Assembly: GCF_000208745.1 (NCBI RefSeq)
Contig: NC_030851.1
Location: 15,224,220-15,288,219 of the forward strand
Direction: 5' to 3'
DNA: 64,000 bases
Source: Theobroma cacao
Lineage: Eukaryota; Streptophyta; Magnoliopsida; Malvales; Malvaceae
In this document: positions 47,480 through 59,280 of the stretch, piece after piece
How positions within the stretch are numbered: position 1 is the first letter of the stretch
Layout: each line of letters starts with the position of its first letter
Position numbers and translations under genes: made by a program
The notes under the pieces: model-generated
Databases searched by the model: none
Seen by the model: the letters and a program-made list of their open reading frames with translations, nothing else
What the model was told of the DNA's origin: nothing

Positions 47480-50453
47480 TTTAAAGCCTGACCTTGTAAA
47501 ATACTTGTCATAACATACATGTGATGATAGCATGATTGCATGCTAGGAGAGTCCCGAAAATTTTACAAAAGTAGGTATTGTACCTAGAGGTACAACAAAG
47601 TTGATTTAAGCCTCGAACTAGATCAAATATGAATTTTAAGGTGAAATTAAGAGCTTCACAGTCTAGGGATGACTCAAAATGGTAATTCGGAGTTTGATGA
47701 TCAATTTGGAGTCAAACCAAAATTTTCACTATCCAATGACAAAATGGTCATTTGCCACCTAGGGACAAAATAAAAATTTTTAGAAAAGATTTTTGGGCCC
47801 CATTTGACTTATTGGAGTATGATTTGAGTATTGGAGTATGATTTGAGGTTGAGAAGTGAAAAAAAATTGTAATCCCGGTATTTTTTGGAGCATAGGGGTA
47901 AAATGGTAATTTTGTCACCCTAAGGGCAAAATTGTAATTTTACACACCAAACACTTGTCCAGCACATGGATTTTATCCAATATTATCATGGATAATTGAA
48001 GAAATTTATATGGTGGAGAGAGAAAGCTTAATAGTTAAGAAATGACACATGGACCAATAATATGGTGACATGTGTCAAGTTTATATCCATTTATTTTTTT
48101 AGCTTTAAAATCAGCAAAAATCAGCCTATTTTCTTCATTATGGCCGGCCAAAGCATGAAGTGAAGAAGAACAAAGAAAGAACAAAACCAAGGTGGGAAAA
48201 TTGAAGAAAAAATATGGGATTTCAAGGGATTAAGCTAATAAAGGTAAAATTTTGTGATTTTATCTTGTGATTTACACTACCCATGCTATCTTTTTCATTT
48301 TCCCAGCTTAGAACTCAAGTTTTCATGATGAACCCATGCTGGCCAAATTTGAGAGGAGAGGTTTTGAGCATTCATTTTGCTAGATTTCAAGTTAATTAAG
48401 TGTTTTTGGTTGTTTAGTAATGGAAAGTATGAAAATCTAGCAAGAAATCACTTTGTTCTTCATAAACCCACAAACGGTCGAATTTTCTAGGGAGGATATT
48501 GAGGTTGAAATTGATGATATTTCATGATATTTTGGTAGTATTTAATGATTGGTGAGGCTAGAAATTTAATGGAAAATTTTGGCATGAAAATATGAATTTT
48601 TACCTAATGTATAGACATGTGCGATTTATGGTTCCAACTGATAAATTGAATTATATTCACAGTCATTGAGGTATTTTAAGTATAATTGGAGTGTAGAAAG
48701 TGAAAGAAATCGATTTGGAGTTAAATTGGAGGTTTTAGCCAATTACACCGAGAATAGTGCGAATTAGGTCGAATACCGTATTTAAACGACTATTCGGACA
48801 TTTTTGCATTCCATATCATGTATTAGTAGTCTAAATTAGTTTAATTTCGATTTAGTACCAATGTAGAAGTTTCTCGATTTTGTACTATGTCTAGGTGGTG
48901 AATCCTCCGATAAAGGCAAGAAAATTGTATCCGAGGATCGGTAGTCAGAGTACTCTAGAAATTCGACTCCCAAAATAGTGAGTAACCTTATCATCATTTT
49001 AATTATCAAAAGTATGTTTTAACTCGGTTTTGGTAAAATTTTATGAAAATGAGTTAAATGGCTAATTTTAGGTTTTGCAAACAAAAATTTGTTTAAATGA
49101 AAAAATTTTATAAATTGTCTTGAAACGAAATAACGATTTTGAAAATAGAGTAATTGGAGACTACCGGTATGTTGTAAATTTATGATTGGAAATTGATGGC
49201 TTATGTTACATTGTTATTGTGTTGGCATGACTGGCTGAGCTGTGTTTTATGAATTGTATGAATTGTTTTATTTTACCCTTGCAGGCTGGGTAGTAAAATA
49301 TTAGCTTTGACATGTTGTTAAAATTTTATTATATGGTGGGTTTAGCTTGCTGTAGTAGGCGAATTCTGTGAACCAACCTATTAGAGGGGCACGAAATCCT
49401 GATATATATATATATATATATGTACCTCGGTCGGAGAGACGCGTAGGGTATCTCCTGAGGTATGGACAGAGGTCAAGTCACGCTGAACCACCTCGTGATG
49501 ATGGAATCCGCTAACGCCAAGGAATGGCTGTATTTTTCAAACTAAAAATATGTTTACGTGTATACGAACTTTTTAACAGCCTTGGCGGACTCGGTTAGAT
49601 GACTCGGCCAAGGTATCCCCGAGAATGATTTTGGCAGGAGCCAAGCTTTTAAGATACTCATAAGCCATGTTGAATATTTAAATGACATGAATATTTATGT
49701 TATGAAATACATATTGAGATGAAATATTTTAATTGTCTCATTTTACTCGACTTTAGATATTTTGGATGATGTTTGTTTACTCACTAGGATTATCAAATCT
49801 CACCACTCTCCTTTCCACCAATTTCAGGTTCAGATTAGGCTATAGATAGCTGAGTTCATTAAGGACTACCCTTGGATTTGCATTCCTTCAAACTATAGAT
49901 TCACAGTCCTCTTTACTTTTAGTTATTCGGGGGCCCACTTGTTATTGTAAACTAAATTAAATACTCTAACTTACTGTATTACAGTATGTATGAATTTATT
50001 TAGCTTTTACGCTATAAAAATTATTTACGTATAACTCTATAAATATTATTTTATAAGAAAATAGAATATTTTACTTAATATTTCTTTTTATTTTCTTATT
50101 ATATCCAAATAATCGCAATTTTGTTTTAAATGAAGATTTTAGACTTTAAAACTCATTTTTGATTATGAATTATGTGTTTTGTACTCGCTTACTACATTTT
50201 TAGCGGATTTCGAGATTTTTAAGGAAAAATGACCAAAATGCCCCTGTGAGGAAAATTTTATTTTTCTATTGTTTTGAATTGGAAATAGTTTATAATCTCT
50301 TGAAACATGATTTTAGCAACTAATACTCATGGGGGAAGTGAGAAAAACTGATGTTAAGCCTTGCGAGGTTTCGATTGACATTTCAAGTAATGAATGTCTA
50401 TCGAGACATCGCGGCTGTTGTCATGAGCTCGATGGAAGTTCCGGGTCATGACA
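47480..50453 (+). repeat. Solo LTR, short form, A/B family, with perfect TSD
   Basis: Flanked by CTCTA at 47475-47479 and 50454-50458, a perfect 5-bp TSD. The start TTTAAAGCCTGAC aligns with TGACAAGCCCGAC, the internal start in element B LTRs, and the end reads GGGTCATGACA. It lacks the 0.3 kb U3 extension of element B and of the 3414-6987 copy. The G/C-rich block around 49340-49620 matches 5910-6180. It includes a TA run near 49405-49421. No gene. Confidence 0.88.
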
Positions 50454-51147
50454 CTCTAATTAATTAAAATTATATTCATCACATGACATCCAACTTTATG
50501 CATAAAATAATTAAGTCACATGCATGTATCCAAATATAATAAGTAGACAATAAAAATACATACATTCATTAATTTATGCATAAAACCAAGCAACAAAAAT
50601 TGCTAAAAAAAATTTTCTATTTCAAAATGGTAGATTTTTTTTTATTTAATGTTGACTTTTTATGTTTTGGGCTAAACAACTACTAGACTTTGTTAGAGTT
50701 GGCTAAATCATTTATGACTCAGTTTTTTACCAATGTATGGAGGAAGCCCATGCCCAAAACTTAATAAAAGAAAAGAAATAGGCTTATGCCTATAACTTAT
50801 TAAAAGAAAAGAAACAAGCCCATGCCCAAAACTTGTTAAAAGAAAAGAAGCAGCTCAATTTTTCTTCTGTTTCTTTTTCTTTTTTATTCATCGTCTTCTA
50901 CCTCCAAACAAGTCTGCCTAACCCGAAATTGGACCTCGTTTCATAAACCTAGTCATATCTCAATCTTTGGGACTCCATTTTTTATGTTTCAAAAGCTATT
51001 TTTACTCAAAATTGAATTTCCTTTAGCTTTCCAGCATCATTTTATTAAAAATTTGACTAAAAAATTTCAAGTTTATAAAACAAAACTATCAACCATTTTT
51101 GCATACAACTACAAAAACTCAAACACATCAAGATAGAGGTTGAAACT
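50454..51147 (-). mobile_element. Copia C1 5' untranslated region, right part
   Basis: Sequence between the solo LTR and the C1 primer site, with no ORF. A CT-rich run (50850-50885) and three imperfect copies of a unit of about 45 bp ending in AAAAGAAAAGAAA.AGGC (50720-50850) are present. Confidence 0.5.
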
Positions 51148-51160
51148 GCTCTAATACCAA
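51148..51160 (-). promoter_or_regulatory. Primer binding site of copia C1
   Basis: The minus strand reads TTGGTATTAGAGC, one change from the initiator Met-tRNA complement, 2 bp from the LTR. Confidence 0.85.
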
Positions 51161-51162
51161 CT

Positions 51163-51639
51163 AATAGACATCATTGATGCCTATACATATGCACGTTAAC
51201 AAAATTAACATATAGAAAAATTGAAATGTGGAATTAGATACTAACCTCCAACCATTGATGTCACGGGAATGAGCTTCTTTGTATAAAGACACTTCTAACT
51301 CTAGCAATCTCACTTAGATTGTGTGTTTTCTTAGGAAAATGCTAAGCTTAGAGACCCATACCCTGTTTTCTTCTATATATATATATATATATATATATTC
51401 TTCCNTTTGTATAAAGACACTTCTAACTCTAGCAATCTCACTTAGATTGTGTGTTTTCTTAGGAAAATGCTAAGCTTAGAGACCCATACCCTGTTTTCTT
51501 CTATATATATATATATATATATATTCTTCCCATAAAAGACATAACCGAAACAAAGAAAGTACGAATGTTAAAGTGGTTAACAGAAGGTTAGTCGAGAGTC
51601 GATGATATACGGACCATAATTGATTGTGGGTAACTAACA
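51163..51639 (-). repeat. 5' LTR of copia C1 with internal duplication
   Basis: Matches 33249-33602 but is about 123 bp longer because 51278-51405 is repeated at 51406-51532. An N sits exactly at the join (51405), so the duplication may be an assembly artefact. Confidence 0.85.
51278..51532. repeat. Perfect or near-perfect tandem duplication across an N
   Basis: TTTGTATAAAGACACTTCT... through the TA run to TTCCN is repeated, with only the length of the TA run differing. Confidence 0.9.
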
Positions 51640-53700
51640 TTGTCATCCAACATTTTTCACTTTTGTTATTTGAGTTTCCGAATAATCAATTTGATTATTT
51701 ATTAGCGCCATATGCATATTACCATGATGTTATCCAAGAAATTCATATTTTGGGAAAATTGTTTATTGAATTATGTATTTTATCTTGGTTTGGTTCATAT
51801 TAAAAGTTTGAATCAAAGACTTGATATATTTGGTTAGATTCTCTTTTGATATGTTCAAATTCAAAATCAAAATCAAATATACTTAATATTACTTGTCATC
51901 TTACAAAAATTTGTTTCTAGTAATATTTTGTACATCTTTTTGTAAAACTTGTTTTACCAGTTTGTAATGAATTCTTAAAAGAAACTTTTAAATCACTTTG
52001 AATTTTGTAATACATAAAACTATTGGTAAAATTTCCTTTTCATTCGTTTTTTAATCATGATCTTCCTTTTTTTTTATTTTTGTATTTTCCTGATTTTTAT
52101 TTATTATTTATTATTTTCTATTTTTTGTTTTCTTTATTCTCAATTTTTTTAATTTTTTTTCAATCCATTAACAAGACATCCTGGACAAAATATGATGCCC
52201 GCATGGACATTTGTATTTTTCTCATTATTCTATTATGCGAAATGTTCAATTTTTCTTGACAAAATCTCTTATTTAGTTTCATACTATGGGAAATTCATCA
52301 AATAATGTTTTATTAGAAACTTTCATCTCGACTTGTCCATGGGTTGAGCTGTTCGTCGAGTTTGCAGGCCTAGCTCGACTTGGTTAGAGGTCTTGAGCAT
52401 ATTTTTCAAACCCAAGCACCTTTTGAGGTATTATTACATTAATAAAAAATTTATTTAATTTTAATTTTTAAAATATAATTAAAAATATAAAATATTTTAA
52501 TAATAAAATTAATTTAAATGGGTGAGCTTGGGTGAAGGTTCAAGCTTAGTTTAGAGGTGTCAATCTAACTCGACTCGACCTGACCTATACACACTTTTAC
52601 CTATTTTTATCACAATCTCCTATGAGATATATCAATGGTTAGAATTTGAGTATTTAGTGTAAAAGAATCTTCAGGTATAGGCTTGGTCATAGAAATTCTT
52701 ATGGAAGAATCTCGGGGGCTTGGTCAAAGACTCAAAGGACACCAACCATTGTGTAGGGTTAGGACATTACGTGTGGGCTCGAACTTGTTTCACTCGGCTG
52801 AAAATTTTTTACATTTTTTAATCATGACTCATGAGTCCTAACCAAAAAATTTAAATAATTATTCCTTAATTAATCCATATTAAATACTTTTTTTAGGAAA
52901 GATCTAGTTGTACGAGGGCATGCACAAGGTAGTAATCCCATATACTTGAGTTAATAATAATTAATAAAAAATTTTGATAGAAAAGACCACTTAAAATCAC
53001 AAACTATATGCATTAAAAAATTGACAAATATCAATGGAAAAAGTTGGGCACACGTTGCGTTCCTATGACTAACATGTTTGACTATCTTGCTCTTCCTGGT
53101 AAATCTCGTGTCTGTATCACACGCAGCTCAACATCAATGCTGATAATCATGTATTGATCGAGTGCTAAAATCAAGTTTAAACACTTTTTTAAATATTTAA
53201 CAACTCAATTAACATGTTCAAATATTCAATCTTAATTTTGAGCAACTCTAAAGGTTATAATTAATAGATAAATTAGTAACGATTATTGATTATTATTATC
53301 AAAGATTAAATTTACGAGCGATAATTATTTCTTATTATATAACTCAATATATATATATATATATATATATTCTCTTTGACATAAATATAAATTCATGTTT
53401 AGTCAAAGCAAGGGCGGAGGGAGAGACTCAATTTTTATTTTTTTTATCATTAATATAAAAAATTTAAGATATATATTTTTATCACTTCTAATTAAATTAA
53501 ATAACTTCTTTTAAAATAATGGTAAGCTTTCTAGCAAATCCTTTAATTAGTTTACTTGAGCTCTAAAATTTCCCCTTCCCCCCCTATTTTTTTTTTGTAC
53601 TACTTGAGCTCAAATCCTAAAATTTCCCTCCTTTCCCTTTTTTTCTTCATCTACTTTTTTCTTTTATAAATCTTTTGGAGGTGTATCATTCATCAAATTA
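51640..53700. other. AT-rich intergenic region without a recognisable gene
   Basis: Poly-T and AT runs throughout. A frame at 52023-52259 is low-complexity Phe/Leu only. An (AT)n microsatellite lies at 53346-53371. Confidence 0.5.
53346..53371. repeat. (AT)n microsatellite
   Basis: An uninterrupted AT dinucleotide run of 26 bp. Confidence 0.9.
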
Positions 53701-53719
53701 GAAAACCCTTTGTTTTTTT

Positions 53720-53875
53720 TTGAATCAATCAAACAATTATCATTTATGAAATTAGAAAAACCTTAATCAAATTGGAAAAAACGTTTTTCCCTTTTTTTAT
53801 GAAATCATTTTTTTTTTTTTTTGATCAATCAAACAATTATCATTTATGAAATAAGAAAAACCTTTGATCAAATTG
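53720..53875. repeat. Local tandem repeat flanking copia C2
   Basis: Two units of about 95 bp share ATCAATCAAACAATTATCAT and TTATGAAAT(T/A)AGAAAAACC. A third, more diverged, unit lies on the other side of C2 at 59215-59280, so C2 inserted inside this array. Confidence 0.65.
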
Positions 53876-54140
53876 TGTAATGAATATTTTTGTGAATATT
53901 CATTTATGTTATATATATCTAGATTTGGATTTAAATTAGATTGCATGAAGATTAGGATTTAATCCATCCATTTAATCCTTTAGTATTATCTTCATCTTAT
54001 AAAAATCTATCTAAATAAAGGGTTATTAGCTTATAAATAGGCCTCTCACTTCATTTGTAAATACACACTTGAATAAGATCTTTTTACTCCCTTTAAATAT
54101 TTTAGCTTATAGTTGTTATTTCAAGTTATATTTCATAACA
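53876..54140 (+). repeat. 5' LTR of copia C2
   Basis: TGTAATGAATATT...TTTCATAACA. It contains TATAAATAGGCCTCTCACTT (about 54030), a likely LTR promoter, repeated at about 59098 in the 3' LTR. Confidence 0.88.
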
Positions 54141-54142
54141 TG

Positions 54143-54154
54143 TTATCAGCACGA
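54143..54154 (+). promoter_or_regulatory. Primer binding site of copia C2
   Basis: TTATCAGCACGA, 2 bp after the LTR end. The cognate tRNA was not determined here. Confidence 0.75.
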
Positions 54155-54596
54155 TTCTTTAATCCTCAAGTTTTATATTATTTTGTTTGCATCATCTTCA
54201 AGTTTCAAAAAAGTTCAATAATTGAGTTTTGATTTCTAGTTTTAGCAAATCAGGTAAGTACTAGTATTATTTTGTTTTCATCCTCTCAAAGATTTCAATA
54301 ATTGGTCTTTACTTTTTGGTTTTAGAAAATTAAGTAAGTGACTTAATATCTTTTTGGTATTTTCATTTCCTAAAAATCTACCTTAATATGAATTTTCCCA
54401 TTATGTATTATATATTATATTTTGTCCCTTGATTGAAAAGTGATTTTGTTATTATATAGATACTAATGGAAAATCATGAATTCGTCCATTCCTCGAAGTG
54501 AATGTGACATAATTTAACAATATTGGCAATGGACATGAAATAGGTCACCATAATAATTTACATTAATCACTATTATAATTCTAAGTATAATTTTAC

Positions 54597-54775
54597 CCAC
54601 AAGAAAGCAGATGGATAACTTAACCCATCAAAAAGTGGATGAATAACTTAACCCATCAGGAAGTGGATTGATAACTTAATCCACCAAAAGTGGATAACCC
54701 ACCAAAAGTAGATGGATACCTTTAACCCACCAAAAGTAGATGCATATTTTTAATCCACAAAAAGTGGATGAATAA
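54597..54775 (+). repeat. Degenerate minisatellite, core CC(A)CCAAAAAGTGGAT
   Basis: Six imperfect units of about 24-33 bp between the primer site and the zinc knuckle, in the place where gag should be. Confidence 0.8.
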
Positions 54776-54822
54776 TAAAAAGACAAAAATGTTCAAAATA
54801 AAAAAAATATAAAAATATATCT

Positions 54823-54870
54823 TGTTATCGATGTGGCATGAAAGGCCATTGGTCATGTACTTATTGTATG
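54823..54870 (+). pseudogene. Zinc knuckle of copia C2 gag
   Basis: The translation reads CYRCGMKGHWSCTYC. The CX2CX4H part is intact, but the position expected for the last Cys holds Tyr with Cys one residue later, consistent with transition decay. Confidence 0.7.
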
Positions 54871-55259
54871 TCGAAATATATTGTTAAATTTTATCAAACA
54901 TCTTTAAATACTAAAAAGAAAAAAATTTTGAACTTTATCAAGTATCACTAGATGTAAAAAAAAATATTGAAGCAAATTTTGTTCAAGAGAAATTGATTTT
55001 AACCATGGCCAAGTTGATACAACACATCATCATATTGTAGATTTTCTAATCCATCCTAAAAGAGGAATTGATTATCTAATTGGTAATGGCAACATCCAAG
55101 AATGAAATTTCTTAATAGTTTGTTAGTATATTTTAGTAATACAACTCTATTATGAAAATGCTTTTATATGTTCTCATTATATTTAAATTATATATTTTTA
55201 TTATGTATTTTGATTTTATGTTTAATATTTTTTTATATTAACTTGGAAATTTCTTATTG

Positions 55260-56830
55260 TATATATCTTTTTTTTATATTAAAAAAATATGGATATTCAT
55301 CTTGTTGGATACAAGATCCATGATTTAAATTTATGTCTAATAGACATTGCTAAAATGCATACTATATTTAAAGACAAGAAATATTTTTCCCTCTTGCCAA
55401 TAGAAGAAACAAATGTCAATACAATATCTAGTAGTACAAAATTAATTGAAGGCTCAGAATAACCAATATTTTACTACCTTGAGGAACAAAGTTTAAAATA
55501 GAAGATGTATTATTTTCAACGTCTCAATGAAATTTATTAAGTTTTAATGATATTATTCTGAATGGATATTATATTGGGACAATGAATGAAAGACAATTAA
55601 TACCTTTATATTATATTTATTACCTCAGGTAAGACGTGTATAATGATAAAAAAAATTACCCATTTTGTTATCTGGATTGTATTATACAAATATTAAAATG
55701 ATTGAAAATTATGCTATAGTAAACCAGAAATTTATTAATGATTTTAATGTTTGATATGACCGATTAGGTCATCCCAGATCAATAATGATCAGAAACATTA
55801 TTGAAAATATATGTAGTCATCCATTGAAAAACCATAAGATTTTTCAATCTAATGAACTCTCATGTGTTACTTGCTTTGAAGGCAAATTAATTATAAAGCC
55901 ATTACTAGCTAAAGTTGGGATTGAATCCCCTACATTTTTTAAAATATATTTAGTGCAATATATATGGATTCGTACATCCACCATATAGACTATTTAGATA
56001 TTTTATAGTTTTAATCAATGCATTGACTAAATGGTCATATGTCTAGTTATTATCAACTTGCAATTTGACATTTGCAATCATTCATTTGCATGCACATTTT
56101 CCTAGTTATGCAATCAAGGCTATTCATCTTTACAATGTTGGTGAATTTATATTTTTGCCTTTAATGAATATTGTATATTAGTTAGAATACCTATTGGATA
56201 GCCTATTGCTCATGTTTATACATAAAACGGTTTAGCATAATCGTTTATTAAACATTTCCAACTAATTGTAAGGCTATTGTTTATGAAATCTAAACTCTCA
56301 ATTTTTGTTTGAAGGCATACTATTTTGGGTACAACAGCACTTGTACACATCAGGCCAACAAGTTATTATAAATCTTCCCTTATACAATTGGTTTATGGTA
56401 AGAAACCAAATATCTCCCATCTCAGAATTTTTAGATGTGCGGTATATGTTCTAATTGCTCCACCACGATGCACAAAAATAGGTTCTCAAATGAGGTTAGA
56501 AGTATATGTTGGATATGAATCTCCATCTATAGTTAAATATGTAGAACCATTAACAGGAGATTTATTCACGGCAAGATTTATTAGTTGTCATTTAAATGAA
56601 ACAATTTTTCTAACATTAAGGGGAGAAAATAAGCAGTTAGAAAAGGAAATATTTGGGAATACATTATCATTATTTAGTTTTGATCCTCATACAATCAATA
56701 TAAACTTAAAGTTCAAAAACATACTTCATTTGCTAAATATAGTAAATCAGTTACCAGACGTATTTACTGACCTAAAGAGAATAATTAAATTTCATATACC
56801 AACTACAAAAGCTCATATTTAGAATTTATG
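55260..56830 (+). pseudogene. Copia C2 protease-integrase region
   Basis: Recognisable pieces: SIMIRNIIENICSHPLKNHK and LSCVTCFEGKLI (integrase H2C2 zinc region, 55780-55890). Then TTALVHIRPTSYYKSSLIQL, YGKKPNISHLRIFRCAVYV and YVGYESPSIVKYVEPLTGD (56325-56570), the conserved integrase C-terminal module of plant copia elements. The part between, including the catalytic Asp positions, is scrambled by stops. Non-functional. Confidence 0.85.
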
Positions 56831-56989
56831 TCCCTATAGGACAAGGCGCGCTAGAAATGTGGGAAACCAATTGGTTCCAAACATAAAATCCTCATAAAAG
56901 AAAAAGAGCAAATATTCAAGCTGGTCAGAAAGAGGAAACTTAAACTCTATGAGAGACTCTTGACATAATTTTAGAAGAAATTCAAGTAC

Positions 56990-58730
56990 CTAAAATCAGT
57001 GAAAATGAAGAGATTTCAATAAATTATATCATGACGGGAAAAAGATGGAACTGAAATTAAATATATGTAGACAATATTTTGTATAAAATGTGCTCAGTAT
57101 TACGAAAGAAAATGAGAATATTGAACCTACATCTGTTGAAGAATGTAGACATAGAAATTATTGGTCAATGTGGAAAGACGCAATTAAGCTGAAATTCACA
57201 TGCAAAATATGAAATTTGTAGATTTGTAGTTCGAACATCAAATGGTGTAAAACCAATGGGATACAAATGCGCATTTATGCGAATATGAAAAGAGAAAAAT
57301 GAGATTATAAGATATAAAATACGGCTTGTCACACAAGATTTCACCCAAAGACTTAGTATTGAATGTAATGAGATATATTCTCTATGGTAGATGCAATTAC
57401 AATTCTATATTAACTAGTATGAAAATATATGAGAAGATTGAAATGCGTCTAATAAATGTAGCTACAGCCTATTTATATGGCTCACTTGATAACGATATCT
57501 ATATAAAAATCTTAAAAGGATTCAAGTTGCCTAAAGCACAAAAATTTGAATTCTCAAAAAATTTTTTTGATTACATTAAATAAATCTTTATATAGATTAA
57601 AGCAATTCAAACACATGTGGTATAATCGCCTTAATGAATATTTGTTGAAAGAAGTTATAAAAATGATCCTATATGCTCATGTATTTTTATAAAAAGATTC
57701 ATATCTGAATTTGTAATACATGCTATTTATACTGATGACCTAACATTATTGAAACTCTTGATGAATTATCAAAAGCTATGAATTACTTTGAGAACGAATT
57801 TGAGATAAAAGACTTTGAAAAAATAAATTTTTGTTTGAATCTTCAAATTAAGCACTTGACAAATGAAACTTTTGCCCATCAATCAAATTATATAGTAAAT
57901 GTACTAAAATGATTTTATATGGACAAAGCACATCCATTAAGTTCACCAATGGTTGTAAGGTCACTAGATGTGAAAAAAGATTATTTCTAACCTTGTGAGA
58001 ATGATGAAGAACTTTATGGTCCTAAAGTACCATATCTTAGTGTCATTGAAGTACTAATGTATCTTGCTAACAATACATGACTTGATAAATCATTTGCTAT
58101 AAATTTATTAGTAAGATATAATTCTTCTCCAACTCAAAGACATTGGAATGGAATTAAACATATACTTTGATATCTTCGAGGAAAACTGGATATGAGCTTA
58201 TATTATTCAAATGTATTAAAATAAGATTTAATTGATTATGCAAATGTAAGATATTTATCTAATCCACAAAAAACTCGATCTTAGATAAATTACTTATTCA
58301 CATATGGAATTATGGCTATTTCATCGCTTTTTGTAAAACAAACTATAGTTGCTACTTCTTCTAACCATGCACAAATTTTAACAATTCATGAGACAAGTCG
58401 TGAATGTGTTTGATTAAAATTTATAACTCAACATATTCGAAAAACGTGTGGCTTGTCAACTAAGAAGAAAATTTCTAATAACGTTGTATAAGGATAACAT
58501 TACTTGCATAGCACAGTTAAAGGAAAGTACATTAAAGGCGATAGGACAAATCATATTTCCCAAAAAAAATTTTCACTCATGATCTCCAAGAAAAAGGTGA
58601 TATAAGTGTTCAACAAATTCAGTTAAGTGACAATCTAGCATATTTGTTCACCAAAACCTTTTTACTACATCATTTGAAAAGTTGGTACAAAATATTGGAA
58701 TACACTATTTTAAAGATCTCAATAATGTAG
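56990..58730 (+). pseudogene. Copia C2 reverse transcriptase and RNase H
   Basis: INVATAYLYGSLDNDIYIKI (57450-57515) is the RT segment normally DV.TAYLYG. At about 57725 the polymerase box reads IYTDDLTLL (YTDD for YVDD). RNase H side: YLRGKLDMSLYYS, KTRS, SSLFVKQTIVATSSNHAQI and ITQHIRKTCG up to about 58450. Stops occur every 50-100 bp. Confidence 0.85.
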
Positions 58731-58952
58731 TCATAAAGGGAGTAAAATACACACTGTATTCTTTTTCTTCATCAAGATTTTTCCCACTAAGTTTTTCTTA
58801 ATAAGGTTTTTAATGAGGTAGTATTTTAAAAGCGTATTCTTGAAAAGAATTGTGTAATCTTTTTTTTTTCACTTGAATTTTTTCCTATGAGATTTTATCC
58901 TTGTAAGATTTTAACGAGCCATATTATTAATAAATGGATATTCAAGAGAAAG

Positions 58953-59208
58953 TGTTATGAATGTTTTTGTGAATATCCATTTATGTTATGTATATCTAGA
59001 TTTGGATGTAAATTAGATTGGGTGAATATTAAGATTTAATCCATCCATCTAATCCCTTAGTATTATCTTCGTCTTATAAATTTTAAAGGGTTATTAGCCT
59101 ATAAATACGCCTCTCACTTCATTTGTAAATACAGATTTGAATAAGATCTTCTTACCCCTTTTAAATATTTTTTCTTATAGTTATTATTTCAAGTTATATT
59201 TCATAAAA
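58953..59208 (+). repeat. 3' LTR of copia C2
   Basis: TGTTATGAATGTT...TTTCATAAAA, the diverged partner of 53876-54140. The final ACA has become an A run. Confidence 0.85.
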
Positions 59209-59280
59209 AAAAAACTCTTTTTTTAATCAGTTAAACAATTATCATTCATTAAATTAGAAAAGTTTTTTTTTTATGATAAA

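Larger units (their letters stand above)
33249..51639 (-). mobile_element. Ty1/copia retrotransposon C1, split by later insertions
   Basis: LTRs at 33249-33602 and 51163-51639, minus-strand primer site (51148-51160), polypurine tract (33603-33613), and gag, protease, integrase, RT and RNase H remnants in the right order on the minus strand. TTGTC lies immediately outside both ends (33244-33248 and 51640-51644) and fits a 5-bp TSD. The right-hand terminus (minus strand ...CTATT) is not a standard CA, so that boundary is slightly uncertain. A Ty3/gypsy element (38315-47463) and a solo LTR (47480-50453) sit in its 5' untranslated/gag region. The coding region is broken by many stops and frameshifts. 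Confidence 0.88.
53876..59208 (+). mobile_element. Ty1/copia retrotransposon C2, heavily decayed
   Basis: LTRs 53876-54140 and 58953-59208 (about 260 bp, diverged) surround plus-strand remnants of a copia polyprotein in normal order: zinc knuckle, integrase, RT and RNase H. The primer site TTATCAGCACGA differs in type from the tRNA-iMet sites elsewhere in the window and is common in a major plant copia group. The coding region is full of stops and indels and much of gag is missing. No clear TSD was found (AATTG before; an A run after). Confidence 0.88.

Noticed and set aside
52023..52259. 78-aa ORF, mostly Phe/Leu/Ile
   Set aside because: Product of poly-T runs, without start context or homology.
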